This document shows positions 7,771-18,194 of a DNA stretch of 64,000 nucleotides, one piece after another. Made by a program: the position numbers and the translations under genes. Position 1 is the stretch's first letter, and each line of letters starts with the position of its first letter. Origin of the DNA: CAVXNP01 sp963763305 (lineage in GTDB: Bacteria > Pseudomonadota > Gammaproteobacteria > Xanthomonadales > Rhodanobacteraceae); NCBI GenBank assembly GCA_963763305.1, contig CAVXNP010000001.1, positions 372,001-436,000 of the forward strand, in the 5' to 3' direction. A model generated the notes under the pieces. That model searched no databases. It was not told where the DNA came from and saw only the letters and a program-made list of their open reading frames with translations.

Positions 7771-9792
7771 TCAGCGTACTTCGGGCGACGCGCCATGGGT
7801 GGCCGCGTCCAGCCGACGGACCAGGGTCGGCCAGTCGACTTCGCTCTGGTGTCCGATCACTTCCAGGTGCGGAATGCCGCTGCCGGAGACGATAGTGTAG
7901 CCCCCGTTGGCCCGCTCCAGGCCGCTCATGTGGCAGACCGAATCGGCCAGCGTGCAGTTCAGGCCGATCCGGTCGTAGCCGAAGGTCTTGAACAGGCGCA
8001 GCACCGCGCCTTGCAGGCCCGCTACGATGCCGCCGCCACCGACCGAGGTGAGGTTGTTCACCGCGCGCTGGCTGATCCGTCCGCCGCGCGGGGCGATCAG
8101 CCGCGCCTTGAACGCGACCGGCGACCAGTCGACCAGCCGCAGGTTCTCGATGGAGCCGTCCAGCGGCCCGGTGATACTGCCGAAATCGAACACGCTGGTG
8201 ATCGCCCCCAGGTCGAGTTGCTCCAGCGCGATATCCGCGTCCAGCACCGGGCTGGCGCCGAACGGCTGCTGCAGCGAAAGACCGGTGACATTGACGTAGC
8301 CGCCGAACACGTGCACCGACAGGCCGCCATCGAGCTCGACCCGGTCATCGACCCAGCGCAGGCCCGGGATCGCGCCGCCGAGCGTACCGGGGAACTGCGG
8401 CCAGCCGACGGCCTTGCTGAAGGCCGCCATGTCCACGCCGGTCAGCGCCAGCGAGGTCGCCAGGCGCTGGCCCTTGGCCGCACCCGGCCGCCAGTCCAGT
8501 TGCCCCAGCCGCAACTGGCCCTCGAGCAGCGGGATCGAAACCGGCTCCTGCAGGCCGAGCTGGCCGTCGACGCTCCGCCAGCGCATTTGCGCTGCGCCCG
8601 CCGGCAGCCGGTATACCTGCAGTTGCTGCCAGCTCAGCGCGGTGGCCGGCCGCCGCCCTTGCCTGGCCCAGTCCACTCCACCGCGCAGATTGCTGACCGA
8701 CAACCGCCCGTCCCCGGTGGCCAGGCTCAGCCCCTGGGTGTCGAAAGCGAAACTGCGGATGCCGTCCGGGCCCAGATCCAGGCGGCCACTGAGCCCGCCC
8801 CGCAGGCGCGCATCGTGGATGCCCAGGGTGTCCAGCCAGGCTTTGCCGTAGCGCTGGTAGGCCGCGGGCAGACTGGCCTGGAAGCGATCCAGCCGCATCG
8901 TCTGCAGGTCGCCCGTGGCGTCGAAGGCCAGTGCACCGTCCAACTGCAGGGCGTCCGGATCGCTGACGCGGAGGTGGGTAAGGTTCACCGCGCCATGCGT
9001 GGCCCTGGCACGCACCGTCAGGGACACCGCATGACCGGGCAGCTCGGCATACAGGGGTCCGAGCAACAACTGGCCGCCTTTCAGGGTGGCATCCACCGAG
9101 ACGTCCGCCGACTCGCCACGGGTATCCAGATCGAGCCGCCCGCTGCCGGTGACGCCTTCACCGGCCAGCGTGCCGGAGGGCGTGTCGAAGCCGACCGACT
9201 TGAGGGTGAACCGCCCGGACGACTGGATGCCGCTGTCATGCACGTCCAGCGCCATGCGCGCGTCGAGCTGGCCCGCGCTGGCGTGGCCGGACCAGACCGT
9301 GCCGAGCAACCCCTGCAACCAGCCTGCCGGCAGGTCGTCCAGGGTGATCGTGGCATGGGTGGGCTGGTCCAGCGGCAGCGCCACGCTGGCCCGTGCCCGC
9401 GCCTGCGCCAGATCCAGCTCGAAGGTATTGCCCGCCTCGTCGATTTCCGCATGCACCTGGCTGCGGCTGGCCGCCCCGCCCGGGGCACCGGCCAGCTGCA
9501 GCGTGCCGTCGAGCAGCCAGCGCATCCGCTGGTCGCGGTGCAGCGTGCCGTCCAGGATCACGCCGACGCGGCGCCAGCCCATCGACTCGACCTTCGCCCT
9601 GCCCGCCACCAGGTGCACCGACAAGCCGCCGCCGCCGTCTTCGTCGATGCGCAGGGACACGTCCTGCAGTTGCGCGCCGGGCAGATCCAGCCGATGTGCG
9701 CCCAGCTCGATCGCTGCCCTCGCCGGCACGGCAGCGAACAGCCCCGCCAGGAGCCCGAGACACAGCAGCGGAAGGCTTGATATGGCTCGCAT
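7771..9792 (-). CDS. ydbH: YdbH-like AsmA-superfamily envelope protein
   Basis: A protein of about 673 residues starting MRAISSLPLL with a signal peptide cut near ARA. The body is beta-rich and repetitive (alternating short strands such as LRLGQLDWRP, GGAIPGLRWVDDRVELDGGL), and the C-terminal portion FDFGSITGPLDGSIENLRL with GLNCTL matches the YdbH/DUF2125-type C terminus. Family knowledge: YdbH, TamB and YhdP form hydrophobic-groove bridges moving phospholipids between membranes. An in-frame ATG 16 codons upstream exists, but it would put residues before the signal peptide. Confidence 0.78.
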   Translation of the reverse strand: MRAISSLPLLCLGLLAGLFAAVPARAAIELGAHRLDLPGAQLQDVSLRIDEDGGGGLSVHLVAGRAKVESMGWRRVGVILDGTLHRDQRMRWLLDGTLQLAGAPGGAASRSQVHAEIDEAGNTFELDLAQARARASVALPLDQPTHATITLDDLPAGWLQGLLGTVWSGHASAGQLDARMALDVHDSGIQSSGRFTLKSVGFDTPSGTLAGEGVTGSGRLDLDTRGESADVSVDATLKGGQLLLGPLYAELPGHAVSLTVRARATHGAVNLTHLRVSDPDALQLDGALAFDATGDLQTMRLDRFQASLPAAYQRYGKAWLDTLGIHDARLRGGLSGRLDLGPDGIRSFAFDTQGLSLATGDGRLSVSNLRGGVDWARQGRRPATALSWQQLQVYRLPAGAAQMRWRSVDGQLGLQEPVSIPLLEGQLRLGQLDWRPGAAKGQRLATSLALTGVDMAAFSKAVGWPQFPGTLGGAIPGLRWVDDRVELDGGLSVHVFGGYVNVTGLSLQQPFGASPVLDADIALEQLDLGAITSVFDFGSITGPLDGSIENLRLVDWSPVAFKARLIAPRGGRISQRAVNNLTSVGGGGIVAGLQGAVLRLFKTFGYDRIGLNCTLADSVCHMSGLERANGGYTIVSGSGIPHLEVIGHQSEVDWPTLVRRLDAATHGASPEVR

Positions 9793-9865
9793 GTCGCGCC
9801 ATTCTGCCCAATCCAAGATGAACGACACGGAATTCGGCATGCTCAGGACGGCTTTACGCGGCGGT

Positions 9866-10595
9866 ATGTCTCATGCCAGCCCGCCCAGGACACTACGGGT
9901 GCTGGTGGCCGACGACGACCCCGCCAGCCGCCGGTTCCTCGGCGACGGCCTGCGCATGCTCGGAGCGCACTCGGTCGAGTGCAGCGACGGCGTCGCGGCC
10001 ATGGAATATGCCCGCGGCGATGCATTCGACATGCTGCTGCTCGATTGCCGCATGCCCGGCGGCGGCGCCCTGGAGATCCTCGGTCGCCTGCGCAGATGAA
10101 CCGGCGGCGCGTTCGGTAGCCGCGCTGGCGGTAGCCACCAGCGCCGAGTTCGGAGTCGGCGACACGCCTGCGCTGCTGGATCGCGGCTTCTGCGACGTGC
10201 TGCTCAAGCCCTGTGATATCGCCTCGCTGCAGCGCCTGCTGGCCCTGGCCAGCCATCGCGAGGGCGATGCCCTGCTCGACGACAGCGCGGCCCTGATCAG
10301 CGCCGGTGACCCCGACACCCTGCGCGCGTTGCGCGGGCTGCTGCGCGAGGAACTGGTCGGACTGCACCGCGAGCTGGATCGCCACGGCGCCGCCCTGCCC
10401 GCGCTGGGCGACCGGCTGCACCGGCTGCGCTCCTCCTGCGGCTTCTGCGGAGCGGCCGTGCTCGGCACCCAGGTGGCCTTGCTGCAGCGCCATCTCGAGC
10501 TGGGCGTTGCCGGCCTGTCCGCGGCGCTGCCACGCTTTCGCAAGGTGCTGCGTGAAACCATGGATGCGCTGGACCAGCCGGACGCCCCGCTCTAG
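9866..10595 (+). CDS. Receiver-HPt signalling protein (one frameshift)
   Basis: The N-terminal receiver domain has the acidic pair in LVADDDPASRRFL and the phospho-acceptor Asp in LLLDCRMPGGG, then the conserved Lys in VLLKPCD. After about 120 residues follows a helical domain whose LHRLRSSCGFCGA resembles the HPt phospho-His motif (HxLKGSAxxLGA). A single-base frame change near 10092 splits the two halves; both are clean around it. Starts at 9818 and 9839 are also possible. There is no histidine kinase domain, so this looks like a phosphorelay shuttle fed by an unlinked hybrid kinase. It is convergent with recO (5 bp gap). Confidence 0.7.
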
Positions 10596-10600
10596 CCGGC

Positions 10601-11311
10601 TCAGCGACCGGACATCGCCGCCGCCAGCACCCGCCAGGCGCGCAACTCGCCCCCGCCAAGGTGGAAGCGGATCACCTCGCGCATGAGGCCGCGCAAGGCG
10701 ACCAGGCCGGCGCTGTCCGGCGATCGATCGGCAGCCAGTGCCAGCAGGTCGCTGCCGCGGATCGCCCGCACCGCGTGGTCGCTGCAGCGCAACGGGCCGG
10801 TCTCCACCTCGTAGCGGTAACTTGCCTGCGCCTGCAGCGGCTCGCCGGTGTCCGCCTCGGACTGGAGCTGCAAGCCGTAGCCGATCGCCTCCAGCAGGTC
10901 GCGCTCGAAGCGCCGCAGCGTCCAGGCCAGGCCCTGCCCGGTGGCCAGCCGCGGCAAGGTGGCGGCATAGGCATCGAACAGCGACGGGTGCGGGTCCTGG
11001 CGCCCGGTCAGGCGCACCACCAGCTCGTTGAGGTACAACCCGGCCAGCCCGCCGTTGCCGGTCAGCCGCAGCACGGGCCCCTGTGGCTCGGCACCGGCCA
11101 GGGTGGCCAGTTCGCCGCGCAGCAGCAGATCCAGCGACAGGCGCTGGAACGGTTCGAGCAACGCCCGTGGCATGCGCGAACGCTCGCGGCGCACGCCGCG
11201 CGCGACCACGCCCAGCCGGCCCTGGTCGCGGGTCAGGCACTCCAGCAACAGCGAGGTCTCGCGATACGGCCGCGCATGCAGGACAAAGGCAGGCTGCTGG
11301 TCTAGGAGCAT
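10601..11311 (-). CDS. recO: DNA repair protein RecO
   Basis: Mediator that loads RecA at gaps with RecF and RecR. The 236-residue protein has the N-terminal OB fold (AFVLHARPYRETSLLLE and GVVARGVRRERS, both highly conserved) and the helical C-terminal part. It lacks the zinc-finger cysteines found in many Gram-positive RecO proteins, which is usual for gammaproteobacteria. It is the last gene of the lepA-lepB-rnc-era-recO order. The start is MLLDQQPAFVL; upstream in-frame residues lie in the era-recO spacer. Confidence 0.92.
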   Translation of the reverse strand: MLLDQQPAFVLHARPYRETSLLLECLTRDQGRLGVVARGVRRERSRMPRALLEPFQRLSLDLLLRGELATLAGAEPQGPVLRLTGNGGLAGLYLNELVVRLTGRQDPHPSLFDAYAATLPRLATGQGLAWTLRRFERDLLEAIGYGLQLQSEADTGEPLQAQASYRYEVETGPLRCSDHAVRAIRGSDLLALAADRSPDSAGLVALRGLMREVIRFHLGGGELRAWRVLAAAMSGR

Positions 11312-11377
11312 GGCGGGCCCTGGGACGCGGAACGGGGGATGGCAGGGCAAGCGCAGCGGCTGGCGCGGCCCAGCGGG

Positions 11378-12330
11378 TCAATCGGTGTAGCCGAACTTCT
11401 TGAGCATGCGACTCGTCGTCGACCCAGCCCTCGCGCACCTTCACCCACAAGCTGCAGGAACACCTTGCGCTCGAACATGCGCTCCATGCTGCGCCGGGCG
11501 CCGGAGCCGATGGCCTTGAGCTGGGCGCCGCCCTGCCCGATCACGATCGCCTTCTGGCCATCGCGCTCGACCCAGATGATCGCGTGGATCTCGGCCACGC
11601 CGTCGTCGACGATCGCTGAACTGCTCGATTTCCACGGTGGTCGCGTAGGGCAGCTCCTGGTCCAGGCGCAGCATCAACTGCTCGCGCACCATCTCGGCGG
11701 CCAGGAAGCGCTCGCTGCGATCGGTCACCTCGTCCTCGCCGTAGCATCGGCGGCGCACCGGCAGCCGTTCCAGGATGGCCGGACTCCAGCTGCTTGAGCC
11801 CCTTCGCTTCAGCGCGCTGACGTAGTGAATCTCGTCGAAACTGTGCTTGCTCGGTCAGCTCGGCCACGAACGGCAGCATGGCGCCCTTGTCCTTGGCCAG
11901 GTCGACTTTGTTGATGACCAGCATGCGCGGCGTGTCCTGCTCCAGCAGGGCCGCGTACAGCGCTTCGTCCTCGTCGGTCCAGCGACCGGCCTCGATCACC
12001 TGCACGGCCAGGTCGACATCGCTGATGGCCGAGCGCGCCGCCCGGTTGAGGCTGCGGTTCATGGCCCGCTTGGCGCCGCGGTGCAGGCCCGGGCGTGTCC
12101 ACGTACAGGATCTGTCCCGCCTCGCTGGTGGCGATGCCCAGGATCCGGTGCCGGGTGGTCTGCGGCCGCGGGCTGACGATCGACAGGCGAAACCCGATCA
12201 GCGCGTTGAGCAGGGTCGACTTGCCCACGTTGGGCCGCCCCAGCAACGCCACCTGGCCGCAACGGAAATTCTCGTGCGGCAGCTCGCCGGCGGGGGCTGA
12301 ACCGGCAAAAGGCGGGGTCGGGTCGTTCAT
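11378..12330 (-). CDS. era: GTPase Era (several frameshifts)
   Basis: Essential GTPase for 16S rRNA maturation and 30S assembly. Starting at MNDPTPPF, a G1 motif GRPNVGKS, G3 DTPG, G4 NKVD and the KH domain (DRSERFLAAEMVREQL, IIWVERDGQKAIVIGQGG) are all recognisable but lie in different frames. Extra single bases are readable at 11408 (CATGCGAC), 11449/11450 (CACAAGCTG) and 11614 (GATCGCTG), with more near 11785, 11815, 11850 and 12090. The repaired length is about 315 residues. It sits 77 bp downstream of rnc on the same strand. The frame changes look like sequence error, because the gene is essential and every motif survives. Confidence 0.88.
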
Positions 12331-12407
12331 GGCGTGCTCTGCAAAGTCGGGCGGATGGGGACAAGCATGGTCGGGTGCCGCCGGCGATGCCAGCGACGAT
12401 AAGTGCG

Positions 12408-13068
12408 TCAGGCCGCCGGCGGCGGCTCCAGCAGAAGGTTCAGTGCGCTCTCGGCCGCGTCCTGCTCGGCCGCGCGCCGGCTGGGCCCGCTGGCGTCGGT
12501 ACGCACCGGCGCCGGACCGTCGATCAGGCAGCAGACCTCGAACACCTTGGCGTGGTCCTCGCCGTGGCTGGCGATCAGTTCGTAGCGCGGCAGCGGCAGG
12601 CCGCGGCCCTGCAGCCATTCCTGCAAACGCGTCTTGGCATCCTTGGACGACTGCGGCAGCGCCTCGACCCGCTGCTGGAACAGGCCGCGCACCACGTCGC
12701 GGCAGGCCTCGAAACCGGCGTCGAGGTAGACCGCCGCCACCAGTGCCTCGAAGGCGTCGGCCAGGATCGATTCACGCCGGAAGCCGCCGCTCTTGAGTTC
12801 GCCCGGACCGAGTTTGCAGCTCGTCGCCCAGCTCCAGCTCGCGCGCGATCACCGCCAGCGCCTGGCCGTTGACCAGCTGTGCGCGCAACCGCGAAAGCTC
12901 GCCCTCGCTGGCGCGCGGATGCGCCTCGAACAGCATCTCGGCGATGATCGCGCCCAGCAATGCGTCGCCCAGGAACTCCAGCCGCTCGTTGTTGGGCTTG
13001 CCCATGCTGCGGTGGGTCAGCGCCAGCTGCGCCAGCGCCGGATCGCGGAAACGGTAGGCCAGTTCCAC
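12408..13068 (-). CDS. rnc: Ribonuclease III (one frameshift)
   Basis: Double-strand-specific endoribonuclease for rRNA and mRNA processing. The catalytic signature NERLEFLGDALLG is in the N-terminal part, and the double-stranded-RNA-binding domain lies at the C terminus (DAKTRLQEWLQGRG onward). One extra T in the run at 12813-12815 shifts the frame between the two parts; with it removed the protein is 219 residues, normal for the family. The start MELAYRFRDP is 3 bp downstream of the DUF4845 gene and era follows, matching the conserved operon. Confidence 0.92.
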
Positions 13069-13071
13069 GCG

Positions 13072-13449
13072 TCAGAACGAAACGTTGCCCTGCAATGGCA
13101 CGCTCTTTTCGAAGTGCAGCAGGAAGTCGATGTTGTAGAGGAACGGCATGCGCTTGTCGTAGCTGACGTGCAACTGCAGCCCGCCATGCTTCTCCAGGGT
13201 AATGTCGTTCGGCTTGACGGTGGAATCGTCCACGTACTGGAAGCCCAGCTTGAACATCAGGTCGCGCCGAATGTCATACAGCGACTTGCCATTGGTCCCC
13301 TCGCTGGCGACCTGGGTCATCGCCTTGCTCACGCCCATGAACTCGCTGTATGCAGGAAGCAGCTTCATGGCCATGTAGCCGAAGAACCCCGCGATGATCA
13401 GGATGAACAGAAAGCCGATCAGCGTGATGCCCGACTGCCTGGATTTCAT
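13072..13449 (-). CDS. DUF4845 inner-membrane protein
   Basis: A 125-residue protein with a positively charged start (MKSRQSG), one transmembrane helix (about residues 8-30, ITLIGFLFILIIAGFFGYMA) and a periplasmic domain ending LLHFEKSVPLQG. Proteins of this family sit between lepB and rnc in Pseudomonas and Xanthomonas. The molecular role is unknown; the TM-plus-short-domain layout resembles minor pilin-like or secretion-associated proteins, but no cleavage motif is obvious. Confidence 0.85.
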   Translation of the reverse strand: MKSRQSGITLIGFLFILIIAGFFGYMAMKLLPAYSEFMGVSKAMTQVASEGTNGKSLYDIRRDLMFKLGFQYVDDSTVKPNDITLEKHGGLQLHVSYDKRMPFLYNIDFLLHFEKSVPLQGNVSF

Positions 13450-13591
13450 AGTCCCCTCGCTATGCCGCCGATGGTGGCGGCCCCATGGATTGGTCGATGG
13501 CCAGTCGGCACGAACGCCACCGGCACGGCCCGCCCTGGCGAATCATGCCGCGGAACCGATCGCCCGTCACGCGCGCGCCGTCACGTTCGCG

Positions 13592-14488
13592 TCAATGGAT
13601 TACCGTGCCGATCCGCGACAGGTCGAACCAGCCGGCATCCGGGCCGGTCCAGCTGAGCCAGATCAGGAACGCCTTGCCGACCAGGTTCTGCTCCGGCATG
13701 CAGCCCCACCAGCGGCTGTCGGTGCTGTTGTAGCGGTTGTCGCCCATCACCAGGTAGCACCCTTGCGGCACCTGCGAGGGCACCTTGGCGTTGGGGATGG
13801 AGTTGGGCGTGATGTAGGCGGGCATCCGCGCGATCAGGTGATCGACCTTGCCCAGGTGCTCGTTCCACACCGTGGCGCCGTAATCGAGCATCAGCCGGTC
13901 CTCCGGCCGCTTGGGATTGCCCACGTAGGGTCCGATCAGGTCGGCCTGTACCGGCTTGCCGTTGATCAGCAACTCGTCGCCGTGCGACTCGATGCGATCG
14001 CCGGGCAGGCCGATGATGCGCTTGATCCAGTTCTGGTTCGGCACCGGCGCCTGCGGATCGCTGCAGGTCATGTCGCCACTGCGCACCCACTTGCCGTCCA
14101 CCTGGCAGGGGTAGCCCGGAAACCGGAACACCACCACGTCGCCGCGCCTGGGTTCGCCGATGTCGACCAGCTTGTTGTTGAATGCCGGCATGCGCAGGCC
14201 GTAGGCGAACTTGTTGACCAGGATGAAATCGCCCACGTCCAGGGTCGGCATCATCGAGCCGGAGGGGATCCGGAACGGCTCGGCCACGAACGAGCGCAGC
14301 AGCAGCACCACCAGCACCACCGGAAACAGCGAGCGCGCCCAGTCGACCACCACCGGATCGCCGTATTCCTCGCCGGCTGCATCCAGGCGCTGCTTGCGCC
14401 GGGGATACAGGAACAGGCGGTCCAGCCCCCACACCACGCCGAAAACGACGGTGAGGCCGAGCAGGATCGCCGAGAAATCGAATTCCAT
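13592..14488 (-). CDS. lepB: Signal peptidase I
   Basis: Membrane serine protease that releases exported proteins. The 298-residue protein has two N-terminal transmembrane segments (about 5-28 and 52-68), the catalytic serine in PSGSMMPT (Ser78) and the general-base lysine in WIKRIIGLPGD (Lys156), then the C-terminal MGDNRYNSTDSRWWG box. The Ser/Lys dyad is complete. It lies between lepA and the DUF4845 gene on the same strand. Confidence 0.95.
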   Translation of the reverse strand: MEFDFSAILLGLTVVFGVVWGLDRLFLYPRRKQRLDAAGEEYGDPVVVDWARSLFPVVLVVLLLRSFVAEPFRIPSGSMMPTLDVGDFILVNKFAYGLRMPAFNNKLVDIGEPRRGDVVVFRFPGYPCQVDGKWVRSGDMTCSDPQAPVPNQNWIKRIIGLPGDRIESHGDELLINGKPVQADLIGPYVGNPKRPEDRLMLDYGATVWNEHLGKVDHLIARMPAYITPNSIPNAKVPSQVPQGCYLVMGDNRYNSTDSRWWGCMPEQNLVGKAFLIWLSWTGPDAGWFDLSRIGTVIH

Positions 14489-14535
14489 GTGGAGCTCCTT
14501 GGAGCCGGAACCGGGGAACGGGTGCCGGGGTTTGC

Positions 14536-16329
14536 CTATTTATCCGCCTTCAGTACCGCCAGGAAGGCTTCCTGCGGGATGTCCACGCGGCCGACCTGCT
14601 TCATGCGCTTCTTGCCTTCCTTCTGCTTTTCCAGAAGCTTCTTCTTGCGGCTGACGTCGCCGCCGTAGCACTTGGCCAGCACGTTCTTGCGCAGCGCCTT
14701 GACCGTCGAGCGGGCGATGATCTGCGCGCCGATGGCCGCCTGGATCGCCACGTCGAACTGCTGCCGCGGAATCAGGTCCTTCATGCGCTCGACCAGCTCG
14801 CGGCCGCGGCGCTCGGCGTGGCTGCGGTGCACGATCAGGCTCAGCGCATCCACGCGCTCGCCATTGATCAGCACGTCCGGTGCGCACGAACGGACCGGCC
14901 TGGAAGCGCTCGAAGTGGTAGTCCATCGAGGCGTAGCCGCGCGACACCGATTTGAGCCGGTCGAAGAAGTCCAGCACCACCTCGGCCAGCGGCAGCTCGT
15001 AGCTGATCTGCACCTGGGTGGCCAGGTACTGGATCGAGCGCTGCACGCCGCGCTTTTCCTCGCACAGGGTGATCACGTTGCCGACGTAGTCGGGCGGGGT
15101 GAGGATGTTGGCCACGATGATCGGCTCGCGGATCTCCTCGATCTGCGGCGCTGGGCGGCAGCTTGGCCGGGTTGTCCAGCGCCAGCACCGTGCCGTCGGT
15201 CTTGAGCACCTCGTAGACCACCGTCGGCGCGGTGGTGATCAGGTCCAGGTCGTACTCGCGCTCCAGCCGCTCCTGCACGATCTCCATGTGCAGCATGCCC
15301 AGGAAGCCGCAGCGGAAGCCGAAACCCATCGCTTCGGACGATTCGGGCTCGAAGAACAGCGCCGCGTCGTTCAGGCGCAGCTTGTCCAGCGCCTCGCGCA
15401 TGGCCGGGTAGTCGTCGGCCGAGACCGGGAACAGGCCGGCGAACACGCGCGGCTGCATGTTCTGGAAGCCCGGCAGCGGCTTGTCGGCCGGCTTGCCGGC
15501 GTGGGTCAGCGTGTCGCCGACCGGCGCGCCGTGCACGTCCTTGATCGAGGCGTTGATCCAGCCCACCTCGCCGGCGCCGAGTTTGTCCAGCTTCTTGCGC
15601 TTGGGCGTGAACACGCCGACGTCGTCGACCTCGTGGACGCGCCCGGTGGACATCACCAGCAGCTTGTCGCCGGGGCGGATCTCGCCCTGCATCACGCGCA
15701 CCAGCGACACCACGCCCAGGTAGTTGTCGAACCAGGAATCGATGATCAGCGCCTGCAGGCGGTCGGTATCGCGCGGCTTCGGCGGCGGGATCCGGGCGAC
15801 GATGGCCTCCAGCACCTCGTCCACGTTGACGCCGGTCTTGGCGCTGACCGCGATCGCGTCGTCGGCGTCGATGCCGATCACCGCCTCGATCTCGGCCTTG
15901 ACCTTCTCGATGTCGGCGGTCGGCAGGTCGATCTTGTTGAGCACCGGCACCACTTCCAGGCCCAGCTCCACCGCGGTGTAGCAGTTGGCCACCGACTGCG
16001 CCTCCACGCCCTGCGCCGCGTCGACCACCAGCAGCGCGCCCTCGCAGGCGGCCAGCGAGCGGCTGACCTCGTAGGAGAAGTCCACGTGCCCGGGCGTGTC
16101 GATGAAGTTGAGCTGGTAGGTCTTGCCGTCGCGCGCCTTGTACGGCAGCGAGACCGACTGCGCCTTGATGGTGATGCCGCGCTCGCGCTCGATCGGATTG
16201 TAGTCGAGCACCTGCGCCGCCATCTCGCGCGTCGGCCAGGCCGCCGCAGATCTGGATGATGCGGTCGGCCAGCGTGGACTTGCCGTGGTCGACGTGGGCG
16301 ATGATGGAGAAATTGCGGATCAGTTCCAT
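14536..16329 (-). CDS. lepA: Elongation factor 4 (LepA), three frameshifts
   Basis: Ribosome-associated GTPase affecting translation elongation and initiation. The GTPase motifs AHVDHGKS, DTPGHVD and NKIDLP, the GFRCGFLGMLHMEI region, and the LepA-specific C terminus (SRKKKLLEKQKEGKKRMK) are all present. Frame changes near 16230, 15150 and 14880 split it into four pieces; corrected, it is about 596 residues, close to the E. coli protein. The start is MELIRNFSIIAHVDHG. lepB follows after 47 bp, the normal lepA-lepB order. Confidence 0.93.
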
Positions 16330-16440
16330 GGACTACGCTGGTGGCGTTCTCGGCCGGACACGTGGGCGCCGGCAGCGTACCGCCACGGCGGCGATACGAA
16401 CCCGGCATTATCGCACGGAACGCGCGGGCATCGATGCAAG

Positions 16441-16479
16441 AGGCCGCCTGCGCCCGCCCTGCCCCAGCGCAGGCGGCCT
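16441..16479 (-). terminator. Perfect 13-bp inverted repeat between mucD and lepA
   Basis: AGGCCGCCTGCGC (16441-16453) is repeated exactly in reverse complement at 16467-16479. It lies after the mucD stop and before the lepA start. There is only a short C/T tail on the minus strand, so it may be a weak terminator or an mRNA-stabilising hairpin. Confidence 0.45.
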
Positions 16480-16520
16480 GGACCGGGGCTGGCGCTCCGG
16501 CCCAAGCCAGGCATGGCCGG

Positions 16521-18013
16521 TCAGTCCTTCGGCACGGTCAGGCCGATGAAGCGGGTGACGTCGTCGCGACGCACCAGCAGCAACACCGTGCTGCCGGGCT
16601 TGACCCCCTGGTCGCCGCACGGAAGGCGGTCGACGCTGCCGATATGCTGGTTGCCCACCATCAGCACCACGTCGCCCTGGCGCAGGCCGGCCTGCGCCGC
16701 GCACCGGCCCGGTGATGTCGCTGATCACCACGCCCTCGCCCGACTTCAGGCCCAGCTGCTGGCGCTGGTATCGGCGTCGATGTCCTGCACGCTCAGGCCC
16801 AGCGCCGACGAGCCGGATCTGCGCAGGCCCGCCAGCGTGGCCGTCCGCCTCGGACTGCGTTGCCGCGCGGGGCCTCGCCCAGGTTGACCTGCACGGTCTG
16901 CTGTCTTGCCGTCGCGCAACATCTTCAGCGGCACCTCGGTGCCGGGCTTGGTCATGCCCACCAGCGGCGGCAGGTCGGCGGCGCTGTTCAGATCGGCTGG
17001 CCGTTGTAGCCAAGGATCATGTCCCCGGCCTGCATGCCGGCCTTGTCGCGCGGCGCTGCCCGGCTGTCGACGTTCGACACGATCGCGCCACTTGCGTTGT
17101 CCAGGCCCAGCGCCTTGGCCATGTCGTCCGATCCAGCGTTCTGGATCATCACGCCGATCATGCCGCGCGACACGTGGCCCTTGGTCTTGAGCTGCTGCAC
17201 CGCGTTCATGGCCAGGTCGATCGGGATCGAGAACGACACGCCCATGTAGCCGCCGGTGTTGGAATAGATCTGCGAGTTGATGCCGACCACCTGGCCGTCC
17301 AGGTTGAACAGCGGGCCGCCGGAATTGCCGCGGTTGATCGGCACGTCGGTCTGGATGAACGAGGTGTACGGCTGGTCGCCGCTGCCCGAGGTTGCGGCCG
17401 ACGGCGCTGACGATGCCCTGGGTGACGGTGTAGTCGAAGCCGAACGGCGAGCCGATCGCCAGCACCCACTGGCCCGGCTTGAGCTTGCTGCGAATCGCCG
17501 ATGCTCACCGTCGGCAGGTCATGCGCCTTCACCTTCAGCAGGGCGATGTCGTAGATGCTTGTCGGTGCCCACCACCTTGGCCTTGAAGGTGCGCCGGTCC
17601 TGCAGCCGCACGGTGACCTTGTCGGCGCCGTCGACCACGTGGTCGTTGGTCAGGATGTAGCCGTCGCTGGAGATGATGAAACCCGAGCCCAGCGAGATGT
17701 GCGCGCATGCTGCCTCGGGCGGCGGCATCATCGGCATCGCCGAAGAAGCGGCGGAAGATCTCCGGAATCTGCTGGTCCTCCGGCACGCCCTGCTCGCCGG
17801 CCATGCTGCGGACCGTCTGCATGGACGACTGCTTGCCGTCGTACTTGGCCTCCACGTGCACCACGGCCGGTGCGTTCTTCGCTGCACGATGCCGGTGAAG
17901 TCCGGCAACGACGAAACCGCCGGCGTCGGTGCGCCTGACGCCTGCACGCAACCGGCCGTGGCCAGCCCGATCAACGCACAGCAGGCCAGGGTCCGCAATG
18001 GAACACGATTCAT
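16521..18013 (-). CDS. mucD: DegP/MucD-type periplasmic serine protease (many frameshifts)
   Basis: Envelope protease-chaperone of the HtrA/Do family. The catalytic His is in NDHVVDGADKVTV, the Ser in RGNSGGPLFN with VVGIN following, and two PDZ domains follow (GMIGVMIQ, MQAGDMILGYNGQPI, then a second PDZ ending IGLTVPKD before the stop). At least ten frame changes scatter the pieces across three frames between 16690 and 17880, so the exact protein cannot be read. The N terminus MNRVPLRTLACCALIG ends in a TAGC that resembles a lipobox. Lying downstream of rpoE-rseA, it is most likely the MucD-type member of the sigma-E stress operon. Confidence 0.85.
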
Positions 18014-18194
18014 GGGGTTTCCTCCTGGAACGATGGACAAGCAAGCGGGCACCGACGCGGCTGCGAGATTCGGCGCGGTGCGGGACAGGCGCACCGCAAT
18101 CGGGAAGGTCCGCGTGGAGCACGGGCGGCGCTAGACGGCAGCGCCGCTCGCGCCGCGCCTAGCGGGAGCGGCCAGCTGCGCCGCGCACCGGGCG

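Noticed and set aside
6922..9780. A 952-codon plus-strand frame opposite ydbL/ydbH
   Set aside because: Gln/Arg/His-rich antisense shadow; the minus strand has signal peptides and family motifs.
13581..14432. A second long frame within lepB
   Set aside because: An out-of-frame shadow; the lepB frame carries the Ser/Lys dyad and all boxes.
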